The notes: a model not told the origin generated them from the sequence alone. 64,000 bases of DNA from Leptodactylus fallax (GCA_947044405.1 CAMRHE010000197.1:744001-808000); one strand, 5' to 3'. Positions 23,815 to 34,952 are shown, numbered from the stretch's first letter. Program-made: numbers and translations.

Positions 23815-24155
23815 ATATCACTGTGTGGAGGCCAAAAAGGGGAAGTATACTGTGTAGGGGCCAAAAAGAAGAGGGCAATATTATGTGTGGGATCCTTAAA
23901 AGGGACAATATACTATGTGGGAGTCAATAAAGGGGACCATATACTGTGTGGGGACCAGTAAAAGGGATAATATTCTTTATGGTGAGTATGAGGACCAGTA
24001 AAGGGGGGTTATACTGTGTGAGGGTCGCTAAAGGGGCGATATACTGTGAGGGGACCAGCAAAAAGGGCAATATACTGTGGGGGTCAGTAAAGGGGGAAAT
24101 TTACTGTGTGAGGGACAGGAAAGGGGATGTTATACTGTGTGGGGCAAATAAAGTG
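23815..24155. repeat. Minisatellite, unit about 30 bp (ATACTGTGTGGGGNCCAGTAAAGGGG)
   Basis: About ten degenerate units of GGGACAATATACTGTGTGGGGACCAGTAAA type. It starts directly at the Tc1 break, so the transposon was cut within or next to the array. Not coding. Confidence 0.8.
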
Positions 24156-24248
24156 TGGCCTACAAATTTAATTGAGGGCCCCCAATACGGAGCCAAAGAT
24201 AACTGGGTCAGGTGTTTTTTTTTGGGGGGGGGCTTTCTATGACGATAG

Positions 24249-24420
24249 GTTCACATTAGCATCCACTTGGGTATCCGAAATACGACCTTAAAAAGTCGTT
24301 ACATGCGGAAACCCACGGACCAATTTTAGGCAGAATGGGGTCCGCTGATTTTAAGTGTACCCCATTCATACCCCATAGTGTACTGAGACTCAAACGCTAG
24401 TGTGAACTTAGTGTAACTCA
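24249..24420. repeat. MITE-like repeat with GTTCACATTAGC / CTAGTGTGAAC ends
   Basis: AGGTTCACATTAGCATCC at the left and CGCTAGTGTGAACTTAG at the right are inverted copies of about 14 bases. Non-coding. Confidence 0.5.
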
Positions 24421-25283
24421 CTTCAAGTAGCAGAAAGGCTAGATTCATATCTGTTCCCTGGATATGAGTGAGCAAGGAGACAGGGATGAGAGGCATGGCT
24501 GACCGGCCATTTGCCATGCCAATGCGATCTCTACTCTAGCTTTTGCTAGGAATTATATGTAGGCATAGTACCACACTGCAGTACAGCTTCCAATTGAACA
24601 AGTGTAGCAGCTGGCAGTACACTGCACTATATATCAGTGACTGGGTCAGTGCTGATTTTTTCAGCATTGCACTACATAGCCCCAGCTGCTAGGAAAGACC
24701 CTCCATGTGAAATGTATATGCACCCTTCTCGGTGCAGAAGGCTTGCCTTTTCTGCCTGGGAAAGGGTAACACCACCATTTTACATGTCTATTGCTCTCAT
24801 CAGTCATGTTTGTTTATTTTTATGATAGAAAAAAAAGTCGTGCACTCTTCCATTACAAAAGTAAATAAATGTGACAAAAGAAAGCTTCCATCATGTTTTT
24901 TGCATTACAGTGAATGGGAACAGACGCAAATGAAGAGGGCTTTGTCTACATCAGTCATTCTATTGCTGTTATTGTTCATTGCTTTCATCCTATGACAGAT
25001 GAGAGCAATGGACATCAACGATAGTGTGAACATCCCCTACGCTTTGCTGACAGGTGTTCAAAATGGTCAGTTACAACATGAGAGTAAATATTTCTTAGGC
25101 TTGATACCTTTTTGTTTACTATTGAGTTCCAAGAGGGTACAGTTGTGGGTGGTTTGGGTATATTGGTGTAACATCCTAGTCCATTCAGACTTCTGCGCTA
25201 TCCTCCAGCTGCATGGTATGCCGTGGGAGGCGTGTCCACTTATGGTCGACTGCTCCTGGGCCTCCTGTTGTATTCTGTTTTAG
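24421..25283. other. Spacer, no gene seen
   Basis: Overlapping short frames at 24637-25283 show no domain. Confidence 0.55.
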
Positions 25284-26763
25284 CACAGCTGTGGCACACC
25301 TCCCAACTTTTAAAGGACAGAAAGAGGGGTAAAATGTGCGGCACGCTGTGCGTGTTGCGGCAAATTTAGCTCCACCCACTTCTAAATTGACTCCGCCCAT
25401 TCTCATCCATTTCTCTTTGTGCTCCCCACACAGTATAATGCTCTTACAGTCATCCTAATATTATATGCCCCCACATTATAATGTTGTCTTCAAATTGACC
25501 CCACAGTATAAAGTCTTTCTCCTGGTGCACCCACAGTTTAATGTCCCCCTCATATGCCCCCACAGTTACATGCAGTCCCATGTATACAGCATTATCCTCT
25601 CTCCCTGCTTCAGCTCCACCCAACGTGCAGTCCCATGTAAAAAGCATTACCCCCCTCTCCCTTCAGCCACCTTCAACATGCAGTCCCATCTACATCTACT
25701 GATCCTTGGGGGTAGTTGATTGAAACTTCAGCCTTGTACTGTGTAGAGCAGGATAAATCCTAGTGAACAGAGCACTGAATCCTTATGTTCAGAACAAGCT
25801 GTATCCTAGTGGCAGGGTGAACAAGTCTTTTATCCCACTATATTGTAAATGTAATGTTATTTATACGGTAAGATGGCTGCCATAGAAAAAGCAAAAACTC
25901 TATACCAGAAATACTGTTTTGCTGTCACCTCGCCTTTTAATGTGTCCAGGCTGTTCTTGGAATTGCAGCTCAGCCTCATTCGCTTGAATAGAAGTGGGGG
26001 GAATGGGGGTGCAGGCTGTGTGCGAGCAAGAGGGTGACGTGGGGGAACCCCCCATTGCCCACCTCTTGCTCACACACAGCTTGCACCCCCACGTCACCCT
26101 CTTGCTCACACGCAGCCTGCACCCCCATGTACCCCTCTTGTTCACATTCAGCCTGCACCCCCATTCCCCCCTCTTGCTTACATGCAGCCTGCATCCCCAT
26201 TCCCCTCTTGCTCACATGCAGCCTGCACCCCATTACCCCCTCTTGCTCACACACAGCCTGGACCCCCATTCCCCCCTCTTGCTCACACACAACCTGCACC
26301 TCCATTCCCACCTCTTGCTCACACACAGCCTGCATCCCCATTCCCTCCTCTTGCTCACACACAGCCTGCACTCCCATTCCCCACTCTTGCTCACACACAG
26401 CCTGCACCTCCATTCCCCCCTCTTGCTCACACATGCTGTCTCTTCTCTCCTCCTTACCTTCCATCAGTCTCCAATCCCAGCAGCTTCCTCTTTCTGTGTA
26501 ACGCCACACTGTCCTGTAGTAACCAGAATAGCTCCGACCACACGAGTCTGATCACATGGTCATGACATCATCAAGGGTCCTTTAGCCCACTAGGATTTAG
26601 CATCTACCCTGAGATAAGAGCCGGTGGATTTGGGCAAAGTTTGTAAACAAGCAAAACACTACAGGGGCATAGCGGGACAAACCGTACGCCATCCGGGACG
26701 GCGGGAGAGCAGTATAAAATCGGGACTGTCCTGCCGGATGTGGGACGGTTGGAAGCTATGGCT
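25284..26763. repeat. Candidate composite repeat element enclosing two minisatellites
   Basis: The left border reads CACACCTCCCAACTTTTAAA and the right reads GGGACGGTTGGAAGCTATGG; these are weak inverted copies with CTCCCAAC-type ends. Between them lie a loose CCCCACAGTATAATG array (25420-25710) and the 36-bp array at 26058-26435. The outer limits are uncertain. Confidence 0.4.
26058..26435. repeat. 36-bp minisatellite, about ten units, with one inverted unit
   Basis: Unit CTCTTGCTCACACACAGCC then TGCACCCCCATTCCCC, mostly 36 bp. An inverted copy of one unit lies at 26007-26053. Because 36 is a multiple of three, long frames stay open on both strands (25976-26551); they encode only repeats such as HTQPAPPFPPLA and are not taken as genes. 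Confidence 0.9.
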
Positions 26764-27140
26764 TTGGTAAGGTAGTGCCCTAGGTGGTTCATCTTGGGGG
26801 TTATAATTATTTGTTTTTGCTTCTCCATATCCTCAGAGCCACAACTTTAATTTGGGGCAAGTTTTCATTAATAGTATTTTGGTGCACATACAAATTTTTG
26901 TTGTGTTGCAGATCCCTGCACAGTGGGTAGATGGAAAGATTTGTGAAGGTACAACCAGGGCTGGTTTTAGACAAAGTTTGGCCCTGGGCAAAATTAAAAG
27001 CGGGGCCCCAAATGCAAAAACACCATTGTCTTCAGTGGCAACCCCTTTCATAATGCCTCCTTTCTGCCCCCAAAACAGTAATAACAATCCCCATTTTCCC
27101 ACACACAATTCAAATGTCCACCTTTGTACCGCCTAATAGA
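26764..27140. other. Spacer with a hAT-type MITE end at 26956
   Basis: CAGGGCTGGTTTTAGAC at 26956 resembles the left terminus of the MITE at 21435. No right end is recognised before the following array. Confidence 0.45.
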
Positions 27141-27722
27141 TTTTTGCACTCACTCATCAGTTATTGTAGTGTCTCCTTATAAATAATAGTCCCTACTTAT
27201 AAATAATATTACAACCTTATCAGTAATAGCTCCCTTATAAATGATAGTTACTGCTTATAAATAGTGCCCCGTATCAGTAATAGTCCCATTTATCTGTAAT
27301 AGTTCCCTCTTATCATTAAGAGTCACACCTTAAAAATAATATTACTCCCTTATAAATAGTTCCCCCTAATTAATAATAGCCCTCTCATAAATAATAGTTA
27401 CCTGTATAAATAATAGTCCCAATTATCACTAATAGCCCCCTTTATAAATAATAACCCCCTTTATAAATAATAGCCCACTTAACAATTATACCAACTTATA
27501 AATAGTTTCACACTTATAAATAATAGCTCCCCCTTATAATAGATACCTTATTTGTAAGTTTCCCCTTTTTATAGGCCTCTTATAAATAGTTCTACCCTTA
27601 TAAATAATAGCACCCATATATAATTTCCCTTTATAATAACCCCTTATATATAATAGTTCCACCTAATAATAGCCTCCCTTATATTTAAGTTTCCCTCTTA
27701 TATATAGTAGCCCACCCTTATA
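27141..27722. repeat. TA-rich minisatellite (CCCTTATAAATAATAG-type unit)
   Basis: About twenty-five degenerate units of TTATAAATAATAGTCCCC type, roughly 20-24 bp. The array resumes at 32583-32643 and 40753-40775 between and after Tc1 insertions, so the three Tc1 copies entered one array. Its many TA dinucleotides are Tc1 targets. Confidence 0.85.
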
Positions 27723-29371
27723 CAGTCATATGAAAAAGTTTGGGCACCCCTATTAATCTTAATCATTTTTACTTATAAATATTTGGGTGTTTGCAACAGC
27801 CATTTCAATTTGATATATCTAATAACTGATGGACACAGTAATATTTCAGGATTGAAATGAGGTTTATTGTACTAACAGAAAATGTGCAATATGCATTAAA
27901 CCAAAATTTGACCGGTGCAAAAATTTGGGTACCTTTATCATTTTATTGATTTGAATACTCCTAACTACTTTTTACTGACTTATTGAAGCACAAAATTGGT
28001 TTTGTAACCTCACTGAGCTTTGAACTTCATAGCCAGGTGTATCCAATCATGAGAAAAGGTATTTAAGGTGGCCAATTGCAAGTTGTTCTCCTATTTGAAT
28101 CTCCTCTGAAGAGTGGCATCATGGGCTCCTCAAAACAACTCTCAAATGATCTGAAAACAAAGATTGTTCAACATAGTTGTTCAGGGGAAGGATACAAAAA
28201 GTTGTCTCAGAGATTTAACCTGTCAGTTTCCACTGTGAGGAACATAGTAAGGAAATGGAAGACCACAGGGACAGTTCTTGTTAAGCCCAGAAGTGGCAGG
28301 CCAAGAAAAATATCAGAAAGGCAGAGAAGAAGAATGGTGAGAACAGTCAAGGACAATCCACAGACCACCTCCAAAGAGCTGCAGCATCATCTTGCTGCAG
28401 ATGGTGTCACTGTGCATCGGTCAACAATACAGCACACTTTGCACAAGGAGAAGCTGTATGGGAGAGTGATGCGAAAGAAGCCGTTTCTGAAAGCACGCCG
28501 CAAACAGAGTCGCCTGAGGTATGCAAAAGCACATTTGGACAAGCCAGCTTCATTTTGGAAGAAGGTCCTGTGGACTGATGAAACAAAGATTGAGTTGTTT
28601 GGTCATACACAAAGGCGTTATGCATGGTGTAAAAAAAACACAGCATTCCAAGAAAAACACTTGCTACCCACTGTAAAATTTGGTGGAGGTTCCATCATGC
28701 TTTGGGGCTGTGTGGCCAATGCCAGCACCGGGAATCTTGTTAAAGTTGAGGGTCGCATGGATTCAACTCAGTATCAGCAGATTCTTGAGAATAATGTACA
28801 AGAATCAGTGACGAATTTGAAGTTACGCCGGGGATGGATATTTCAGCAAGACAATGATCCAAAACACAGCTCCAAATCTACTCAGGCATTCATGCAGAGG
28901 AACAATTACAATGTTCTGGAATGGCCATCCCAGTCCCCAGACCTGAATATCATTGAACATCTGTGGGATAATTTGAAGTGGGCTGTCCATGCTCGGCGAC
29001 CATCAAACTTAACTGAACTGGAATTGTTTTGTAAAGAGGAATGGTCAAAAATACCTTCATCCAGAATCCAGGAACTGATTAAAAGCTACAGGAAGCGACT
29101 AGAGGCTGTTATTTTTGCAAAAGGAGGATCTACTAAATATTAATGTCACTTTTCTGTTGAGGTGCCCATACTTTTGCACCGGTCAAATTTTGGTTTAATG
29201 CATATTGCACATTTTCTGTTAGTACAATAAACCTCATTTCAATCTTGAAATATTACTGTGTCCATCAGTTATTAGATATATCAAATTGAAATGGCTGTTG
29301 TAAACACCCAAATATTTAGAACTAAAAATGATTAAGATTAATAGGGGTGCCCAAACTTTTTCATATGACTG
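27723..29371 (+). mobile_element. Tc1-A: complete Tc1/mariner transposon with intact transposase
   Basis: 1649 bp, flanked by TA on both sides (27721-27722 and 29372-29373). The terminal inverted repeats are long, about 215 bp (27723-27935 and 29157-29371), beginning CAGTCATATGAAAAAGTTTG. A second near-identical copy starts 11 bases further on in the same orientation. This is the best-preserved transposon in the window. Confidence 0.95.
28121..29143 (+). CDS. Tc1 transposase, full length, Sleeping Beauty-like
   Basis: 340 codons from MGSSKQLSND to KGGSTKY. The frame opens upstream at 28076, but this ATG gives the family's usual length. Residues 1-115 hold two helix-turn-helix DNA-binding segments separated by a GRPRK motif (59-63). 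The DDE catalytic domain follows: Asp153 in WTDETKIELFG, Asp244 in FQQDNDPKH, Glu279 in PDLNIIEHLW. That is DD34E spacing with the same residue numbers known for Sleeping Beauty. A Gly-rich box (FGGGSIMLWG) lies near 188-196. The enzyme would bind the terminal repeats, excise the element and insert it at TA. No stop or frameshift is present, so it may be active; Cys170 is a possible private change (Arg in the neighbouring copy). Confidence 0.95.
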   Translation: MGSSKQLSNDLKTKIVQHSCSGEGYKKLSQRFNLSVSTVRNIVRKWKTTGTVLVKPRSGRPRKISERQRRRMVRTVKDNPQTTSKELQHHLAADGVTVHRSTIQHTLHKEKLYGRVMRKKPFLKARRKQSRLRYAKAHLDKPASFWKKVLWTDETKIELFGHTQRRYAWCKKNTAFQEKHLLPTVKFGGGSIMLWGCVANASTGNLVKVEGRMDSTQYQQILENNVQESVTNLKLRRGWIFQQDNDPKHSSKSTQAFMQRNNYNVLEWPSQSPDLNIIEHLWDNLKWAVHARRPSNLTELELFCKEEWSKIPSSRIQELIKSYRKRLEAVIFAKGGSTKY

Positions 29372-30255
29372 TATATAAAATACAGTCATATGAAAAAGTT
29401 TGGGCACCCCTATTAATCTTAATCATTTTTAGTTCTAAATATTTGGGTGTTTGCAACAGCCATTTCAATTTGATATATCTAATAACTGATGGACACAGTA
29501 ATATTTCAGGATTGAAATGAGGTTTATTGTACTAACAGAAAATGTGCAATATGCATTAAACCAAAATTTGACCGGTGCAAAAATTTGGGTACCCTTATCA
29601 TTTTATTGATTTGAATACTCCTAACTACTTTTTACTGACTTACTGAAGCACAAAATTGGTTTCGTAACCTCACTGAGCTTTGAACTTCATAGCCAGGTGT
29701 ATCCAATCATGAGAAAAGGTATTTAAGGTGGTCAATTGCAAGTTGTTCTCCTATTTGAATCTCCTCTGAAGAGTGGCATCATGGGCTCCTCAAAACAACT
29801 CTCAAATGATCTGAAAACAAAGATTGTTCAACATAGTTGTTCAGGGGAAGGATACAAAAAGTTGTCTCAGAGATTTAACCTGTCAGTTTCCACTGTGAGG
29901 AAGAGTGAAGAAATCAGGCGATACCTTTTAGAGGCTAACTGAGTATATTTATAAGTAAGCTTTCAGGAGTACTCGCTCCCTCCATCAGACACGGTGTGAC
30001 ACAAGAACTGAAAATCAACAGATCTTCATACACATGGTTTTCAAAGCATTTTAGAGTCCTTAAAAAAAATTGCAATCTAAGTAGAGAAGTAATTTACAAC
30101 AGGTCAAAAAAACAGTCTGGAAACTTGTGGTGCGTGACGGAGGGACCAGCAACTCCCGCTGCCATCTGTTCGCCATCAGGAGGCGATCCGTGACCCCCAC
30201 AGGCCACACATAGCGTGACCTGAAGCTGGCATGAATATCGAGTTCAATTCATGGT

Positions 30256-30552
30256 TCAAACATAGTGTGACATGAAGCCGGCATGAATACCAAGTCCAAA
30301 TTGCAGAGCCCGAAATCCTCGCATAAATTCGCACTCCATTTCTTTTCTTTTCTCCTGTGTCCCAAAATGTCCCATCAAAACCACAACCCGCAAATCCTCA
30401 ACAGAGTGGCCCTCTCCGGAGAAATGTGCGGCCACTGGGAGACCGGCCCCGCCGCCATCAATGGTGGATCTGTGTGAGCTCACTCGCCGACCGAGTCTCT
30501 GCCCCGTTTCCCCCACACAGAGGCCTGTGGTGGGACACTGCACACAAATCAT
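30256..30552 (-). pseudogene. PLE GIY-YIG nuclease domain, truncated left copy
   Basis: Reads MICVQCPTTGLCVGETGQRLG (GIY-YIG core with Tyr changed to Cys) through LRVVVLMGHF to FMSHYV. It lacks the upstream VVYL strand and all of the RT. It is the inverted partner of the plus-strand copy at 30564-31040. Confidence 0.85.
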
Positions 30553-30563
30553 GTCTGAGGCGC

Positions 30564-31040
30564 ATTATCGTCCGGAGTGCCCTGAGGGCCCCAACTGAAA
30601 ATGGCACCTCACCTTGCCTACATAAAAGGTGCATGACCTGCAGGCACGTCCACACCGCTGACGGTGTGCCTGTCCCACGGTCACAGCAGGTGCACAGAAT
30701 TGGGGGGACATTTTCCTGCAGGTCTTCCGGTGTGGTGTACCTCATGATGTGTGTGCAGTGTCCCACCACAGGCCTCTATGTGGGGGAAACGGGGCAGAGA
30801 CTCGGTCGGCGAGTGAGCTTACACAGATCCACCATTGATGGCGGCGGGGCCGGTCTCCCAGTGGCCGCACATTTCTCCGGAGAGGGCCACTCTGTTGAGG
30901 ATTTGCGGGTTGTGGTTTTGATGGGACATTTTGGGACACAGGAGAAAAGAAAAGAAATGGAGTGCGAATTTATGCGAGGATTTCGGGCTCTGCAATTTGG
31001 ACTTGGTATTCATGCCGGCTTCATGTCACACTATGTTTGA
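30564..31040 (+). pseudogene. PLE GIY-YIG nuclease domain, right copy
   Basis: PLE frame from IIVRSALRAPTENGTSPC through the Cys-rich linker CLHKRCMTCRHV, then the complete GIY-YIG core GVVYLMMCVQ and TGLYVGETGQRLG, ending FMSHYV. The frame stays open upstream to 30357, but that part is antisense to the left copy and is not PLE coding. The RT is absent, so it cannot retrotranspose. The nuclease core itself looks undamaged: the GLYVGETGQR strand-helix and the downstream Glu-containing HFSGEGHSVEDL region are present. Confidence 0.85.
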
Positions 31041-32883
31041 ACCATGAATTGAACTCGATATTCATGCCAGCTTCAGGTCACGCTATGTGTGGCCTGTGGG
31101 GGTCACGGATCGCCTCCTGATGGCGAACAGATGGCAGCGGGAGTTGCTGGTCCCTCCGTCACGCACCACAAGTTTCCAGACTGTTTTTTTGACCTGTTGT
31201 AAATAACTTCTCTACTTAGATTGCAATTTTTTTTAAGGACTCTAAAATGCTTTGAAAACCATGTGTATGAAGATCTGTTGATTTTCAGTTCCTGTGTCAC
31301 ACCGTGTCTGATGGAGGGAGCGAGTAGTCCTGAAAGCTTACTTATAAATATACTCAGTTAGCCTCTAAAAGGTATCGCCTGATTTCTTCACTCTTCCACT
31401 ACTTTCAATGGCTAACACGGTACAACATTATACTACTATCCACTGTGAGGAACATAGTAAGGAAATGGAAGACCACAGGGACAGTTCTTGTTAAGCCCAG
31501 AAGTGGCAGGCCAAGAAAAATATCAGAAAGGCAGAGAAGAAGAATGGTGAGAACAGTCAAGGACAATCCACAGACCACCTCCAAAGAGCTGCAGCATCAT
31601 CTTGCTGCAGATGGTGTCACTGTGCATCGGTCAACAATACAGCACACTTTGCACAAGGAGAAGCTGTATGGGAGAGTGATGCGAAAGAAGCCGTTTCTGA
31701 AAGCACGCCACAAACAGAGTCGCCTGAGGTATGCAAAAGCACATTTGGACAAGCCAGCTTCATTTTGGAAGAAGGTCCTGTGGACTGATGAAACAAAGAT
31801 TGAGTTGTTTGGTCATACACAAAGGCGTTATGCATGGCGTCAAAAAAACACAGCATTTCAAGAAAAACACTTGCTACCCACTGTAAAATTTGGTGGAGAT
31901 TCCATCATGCTTTGGGGCTGTGTGGCCAATGCCGGCATCGGGAGTCTTGTTAAAGTTGAGGGTCGCATGGATTCAACTCAGTATCAGCAGATTCTTGAGA
32001 ATAATGTACAAGAATCAGTGACGAATTTGAAGTTACGCCGGGGGGTGGATATTTCAGCAAGACAATGATCCAAAACACAGCTCCAAATCTACTCAGGCAT
32101 TCATGCAGAGGAACAATTACAATGTTCTGGAATGGCCATCCCAGTTCCCAGACCTGAATATCATTGAACATCTGTGGGATAATTTGAAGCGGGCTGTCCA
32201 TGCTCGGCGACAATCAAATTTAACTGAACTGGAATTGTTTTGTAAAGAGGAATGGTCAAAAATACCTTCATCCAGGATCCAGGAACTGATTAAAAGCTAC
32301 AGGAAGCGACTAGAGGCTGTTATTTTTGCAAAAGGAGGATCTACTAAATATTAATGTCACTTTTCTGTTGAGGTGCCCATACTTTTGCACCGGTCAAATT
32401 TTGGTTTAATGCATATTGCACATTTTCTGTTAGTACAATAAACCTCATTTCAATCCTGAAATATTACTGTGTCCATCAGTTATTAGATATATCAAATTGA
32501 AATGGCTGTTGCAAACACCCAAATATTTAGAACTAAAAATGATTAAGATTAATAGGGGTGCCCAAACTTTTTCATATGACTGTAGTTCCTCCCTTATAAA
32601 TAAGAACCCCCTTATATACAGTATAATAGTTCTCCCTTATATACAGTGGGGAAAAAAAGTATTTAGTCAGCCACCAATTGTGCAAGTTCTCCCACTTATA
32701 AAGATGAGAGAGGTCTGTAATTGACATCATAGGTAGACCTCAACTATGAGAGACAAAATGAGAAAACAAATCCAGAAAAATCACATTGTCTGAATTTTTA
32801 AGAATTTATTTGCAAATTATGGTGGAAAATAAGTATTTGGTCAATAACAAAAGTTCAACTCAATACTTTGTTATATATCCTTG

Positions 32884-33450
32884 ACTGGGCATTGCTGATA
32901 ACGGGGTCCCCCTATGAACCCCACCACCACCTTTGATACCCAGACTGCTGGGCCTAAATGCCTTCCCCCTCTTTTCCAGCCTCGACCCCTGCCCCCAGCT
33001 CTCAAACCCCCCACCCCTTAGAAATAAACCGAGACCAAAGGGTTGGATTAAATCGGCCACAGCAGCCGTATTTATTAACAAACAACAAATAAATAACAAC
33101 AAGTATAACTTATTATAATTTGCATAACTTAAAATAATTTAACAATAAACGCTTAACCTGGGTAAGAGTCCTTGGAGCTACAAAAAACTATCAATCCCCC
33201 GGCCTGGCGCTAACATAACCACACCATAAATTTACCACCAGCCGCGACCACCGGCTCGGCGGCACCATGAATAAAGACGAACTCCTTCTTCCATGTACCA
33301 GCTCCCAGGGCCAATTTACCCTGTAACCGTTCACCGTGCGCCAGGCCATCCACCAAAATGAGCAATTACCACCAAATGTATAGGGGGAGCCTACCGTTGA
33401 CTCCACCCTTTTAGCCAATTGACCACCAACTCCAAGGACCCCACCCGCCA
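32884..33450 (-). repeat. Ngaro split direct repeat B2 (3' terminus)
   Basis: 567 bp, about 99% identical by eye to B1 at 33715-34274; the 7-bp length difference is a GAGCAAT-like insertion near 33360. Confidence 0.9.
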
Positions 33451-33530
33451 AGGCCACCGTGACACCACCTGCAAAAGATAAACAAGTTAAAATAGCCCAA
33501 GAAAGAGAAAAAACGGGAGGGAGGGAGGGA

Positions 33531-33712
33531 CCGCTCGTTAGCATGCCGCGCAGCTCCCGGAATGGCCGCTTCCCGGGCTGCGCGGCATAGTCAATTCGAA
33601 CGGGGTTAAGCCCCGCCCCCAATTCTTCGCACCCTAGCGCGTTATTGGTCCCCCTACAGCCCGCCCCCAGTCAAGTTCCCTGCGCTTTACTGCGCAGCGC
33701 TCCGGTCTCCCC
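33531..33712 (-). repeat. Ngaro split direct repeat A2
   Basis: 182 bp, starts CCGCTCGTTAGCATGCCGCG on the plus strand and includes a perfect short palindrome (GCCGCGCAGC...GCTGCGCGGC). It matches A1 at 39207-39390 except for a few substitutions and two single-C differences. Confidence 0.9.
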
Positions 33713-33714
33713 TG

Positions 33715-34274
33715 ACTGGGCATTGCTGATAACGGGGTCCCCCTATGAACCCCACCACCACCTTTGATACCCAGACTGCTGGGCCTAAATGCCTTCCCCC
33801 TCTTTTCCAGCCTCGACCCCTGCCCCCAGCTCTCAAACCCCCCACCCCTTAGAAATAAACCGAGACCAAATGGTTGGATTAAATCGGCCACAGCAGCCGT
33901 ATTTATTAACAAACAACAAATAAATAACAACAAGTATAACTTATTATAATTTGCATAACTTAAAATAATTTAACAATAAACGCTTAACCTGGGTAAGAGT
34001 CCTTGGAGCTACAAAAAACTATCAATCCCCCGGCCTGGCGCTAACATAACCACACCATAAATTTACCACCAGCCGCGACCACCGGCTCGGCGGCACCATG
34101 AATAAAGACGAACTCCTTCTTCCATGTACCAGCTCCCAGGGCCAATTTACCCTGTAACCGTTCACCGTGCGCCAGGCCATCCACCAAAATTACCACCAAA
34201 TGTATAGGTGGAGCCTACCGTTGACTCCACCCTTTTAGCCAATTGACCACGAACTCCAAGGACCCCACCCGCCA
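33715..34274 (-). repeat. Ngaro split direct repeat B1
   Basis: 560 bp, internal copy of the 3' terminal repeat B2. It joins A2 at 33713-33714 (TG), the presumed recombination crossover dinucleotide. Confidence 0.9.
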
Positions 34275-34295
34275 CTGCGAGCACGCCTTAATCCC

Positions 34296-34946
34296 TTAAG
34301 CGTGAGAGACCCGCCACACTTCCAGGGCCCTCTCAACACCCTCCTGGATACCTAGTGTCCACAAATCTATACCCACCGCATTCAGGTGGACCCCGTCCCG
34401 CAACCAAAACTCCCCCTCCCCAAACTCCAACTCCTTGTGCCGCACGCACACACCGCCCTTCCTGGACACAAACCCCGCAACAGCCCGGTTAACCTTAATC
34501 CTGGCCTTGTTGAGCCTTTCAACAGACCTAGCCTCCCGCCATGTTTTTCTCGGTACAATATCGGACCACACGGTAACAATCCCCGGAAACATGGACCACA
34601 ACCTCAACAGGTCATACTTTATGTCCCTCACTAAATCACGAAAGGGACGAACCCCCAGGTCATTGCCACCAGCATGTATCACGATAATGTCCGGAGACCG
34701 ATCCAACCACGTGCACCTGTGGATTTCGGGCATGACCCGACTCCACACCATACCTCGGACTCCAATCCAACGTACAACGACCGCAGCCCTGTCGAACCCC
34801 AGCTGCCGACCATTCCGCCGCACGCCGGCCCTCTCCGCGCCCCAGAACACAAAAGAATGGCCGAAGATCCAGACTAACCGAGCAGGAGGGCCTACGAAAA
34901 GAAGAAATAAAGTAGGGGGAGGGCGGAGAAAATACCCCAACAACAC
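34296..34946 (-). CDS. Ngaro-encoded SGNH/GDSL-type hydrolase
   Basis: 216 codons from a GTG or, more likely, part of a spliced or read-through product: it is in the same frame as the recombinase, separated by a TGA at 34953-34955. Block I is IFGHSFVFW (Ser31), block III is IVIHAGGNDLG (Gly93-Asp96 region) and block V is LRDGVHLNAVG (Asp184, His187), giving a Ser-Asp-His set. Similar hydrolase domains are known from some Ngaro elements; their role in transposition is unclear. A pyrimidine-rich stretch ending TTTTCGTAG at 34892-34905 (complement) resembles a 3' splice site just upstream of the domain. Confidence 0.85.
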   Translation of the reverse strand: MLLGYFLRPPPTLFLLFVGPPARLVWIFGHSFVFWGAERAGVRRNGRQLGFDRAAVVVRWIGVRGMVWSRVMPEIHRCTWLDRSPDIIVIHAGGNDLGVRPFRDLVRDIKYDLLRLWSMFPGIVTVWSDIVPRKTWREARSVERLNKARIKVNRAVAGFVSRKGGVCVRHKELEFGEGEFWLRDGVHLNAVGIDLWTLGIQEGVERALEVWRVSHA

Positions 34947-34952
34947 AATGAT

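Larger units (their letters stand above)
29903..31438. mobile_element. Palindromic double PLE insertion with 14-bp target duplication
   Basis: TCCACTGTGAGGAA occurs at 29889-29902 and 31439-31452. Inside are two 5'-truncated PLE copies head to head: left copy minus strand (29903-30555), right copy plus strand (30556-31438). Arms of about 650 bp (29903-30555 and 30745-31397) are nearly identical inverted copies around a unique centre of about 190 bp. The right end carries about 40 extra bases of 3' tail that the left lacks. Confidence 0.9.
29781..32354 (+). pseudogene. Tc1-B transposase, interrupted by PLE and frameshifted
   Basis: The N-terminus (29781-29902) is identical to that of Tc1-A up to VSTVR, where the PLE enters. 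Coding resumes at 31439. A G-run expansion at about 32041-32046, with a nearby A-to-G change, breaks the frame between LKLRRG and the second catalytic motif; the rest (QRNNYNVLEW to KGGSTKY) is read in the other frame at 32103-32354. Substitutions against Tc1-A include Gly-to-Asp in the Gly box (GGDSIML), likely damaging. Inactive. Confidence 0.9.
29383..32582 (+). mobile_element. Tc1-B: second copy of the Tc1-A family, split by a PLE
   Basis: Flanked by TA (29381-29382 and 32583-32584). Without the 1550-bp insertion and its duplication it would be 1650 bp, like Tc1-A. It lies 11 bases after Tc1-A in direct orientation. The terminal repeats are intact and close to identical to those of Tc1-A. 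Confidence 0.95.

Noticed and set aside
25976..26565. Four overlapping frames on both strands of 127-185 codons
   Set aside because: They arise from a 36-bp tandem repeat; both strands stay open for the same trivial reason.
27141..27722. Regularly spaced repeats resembling a CRISPR array
   Set aside because: Units vary in sequence and length and have no conserved repeat/spacer alternation; the context is a vertebrate genome.
30357..30563. Upstream part of the plus-strand PLE frame
   Set aside because: It is the antisense of the inverted left PLE copy, open only because of the palindrome.
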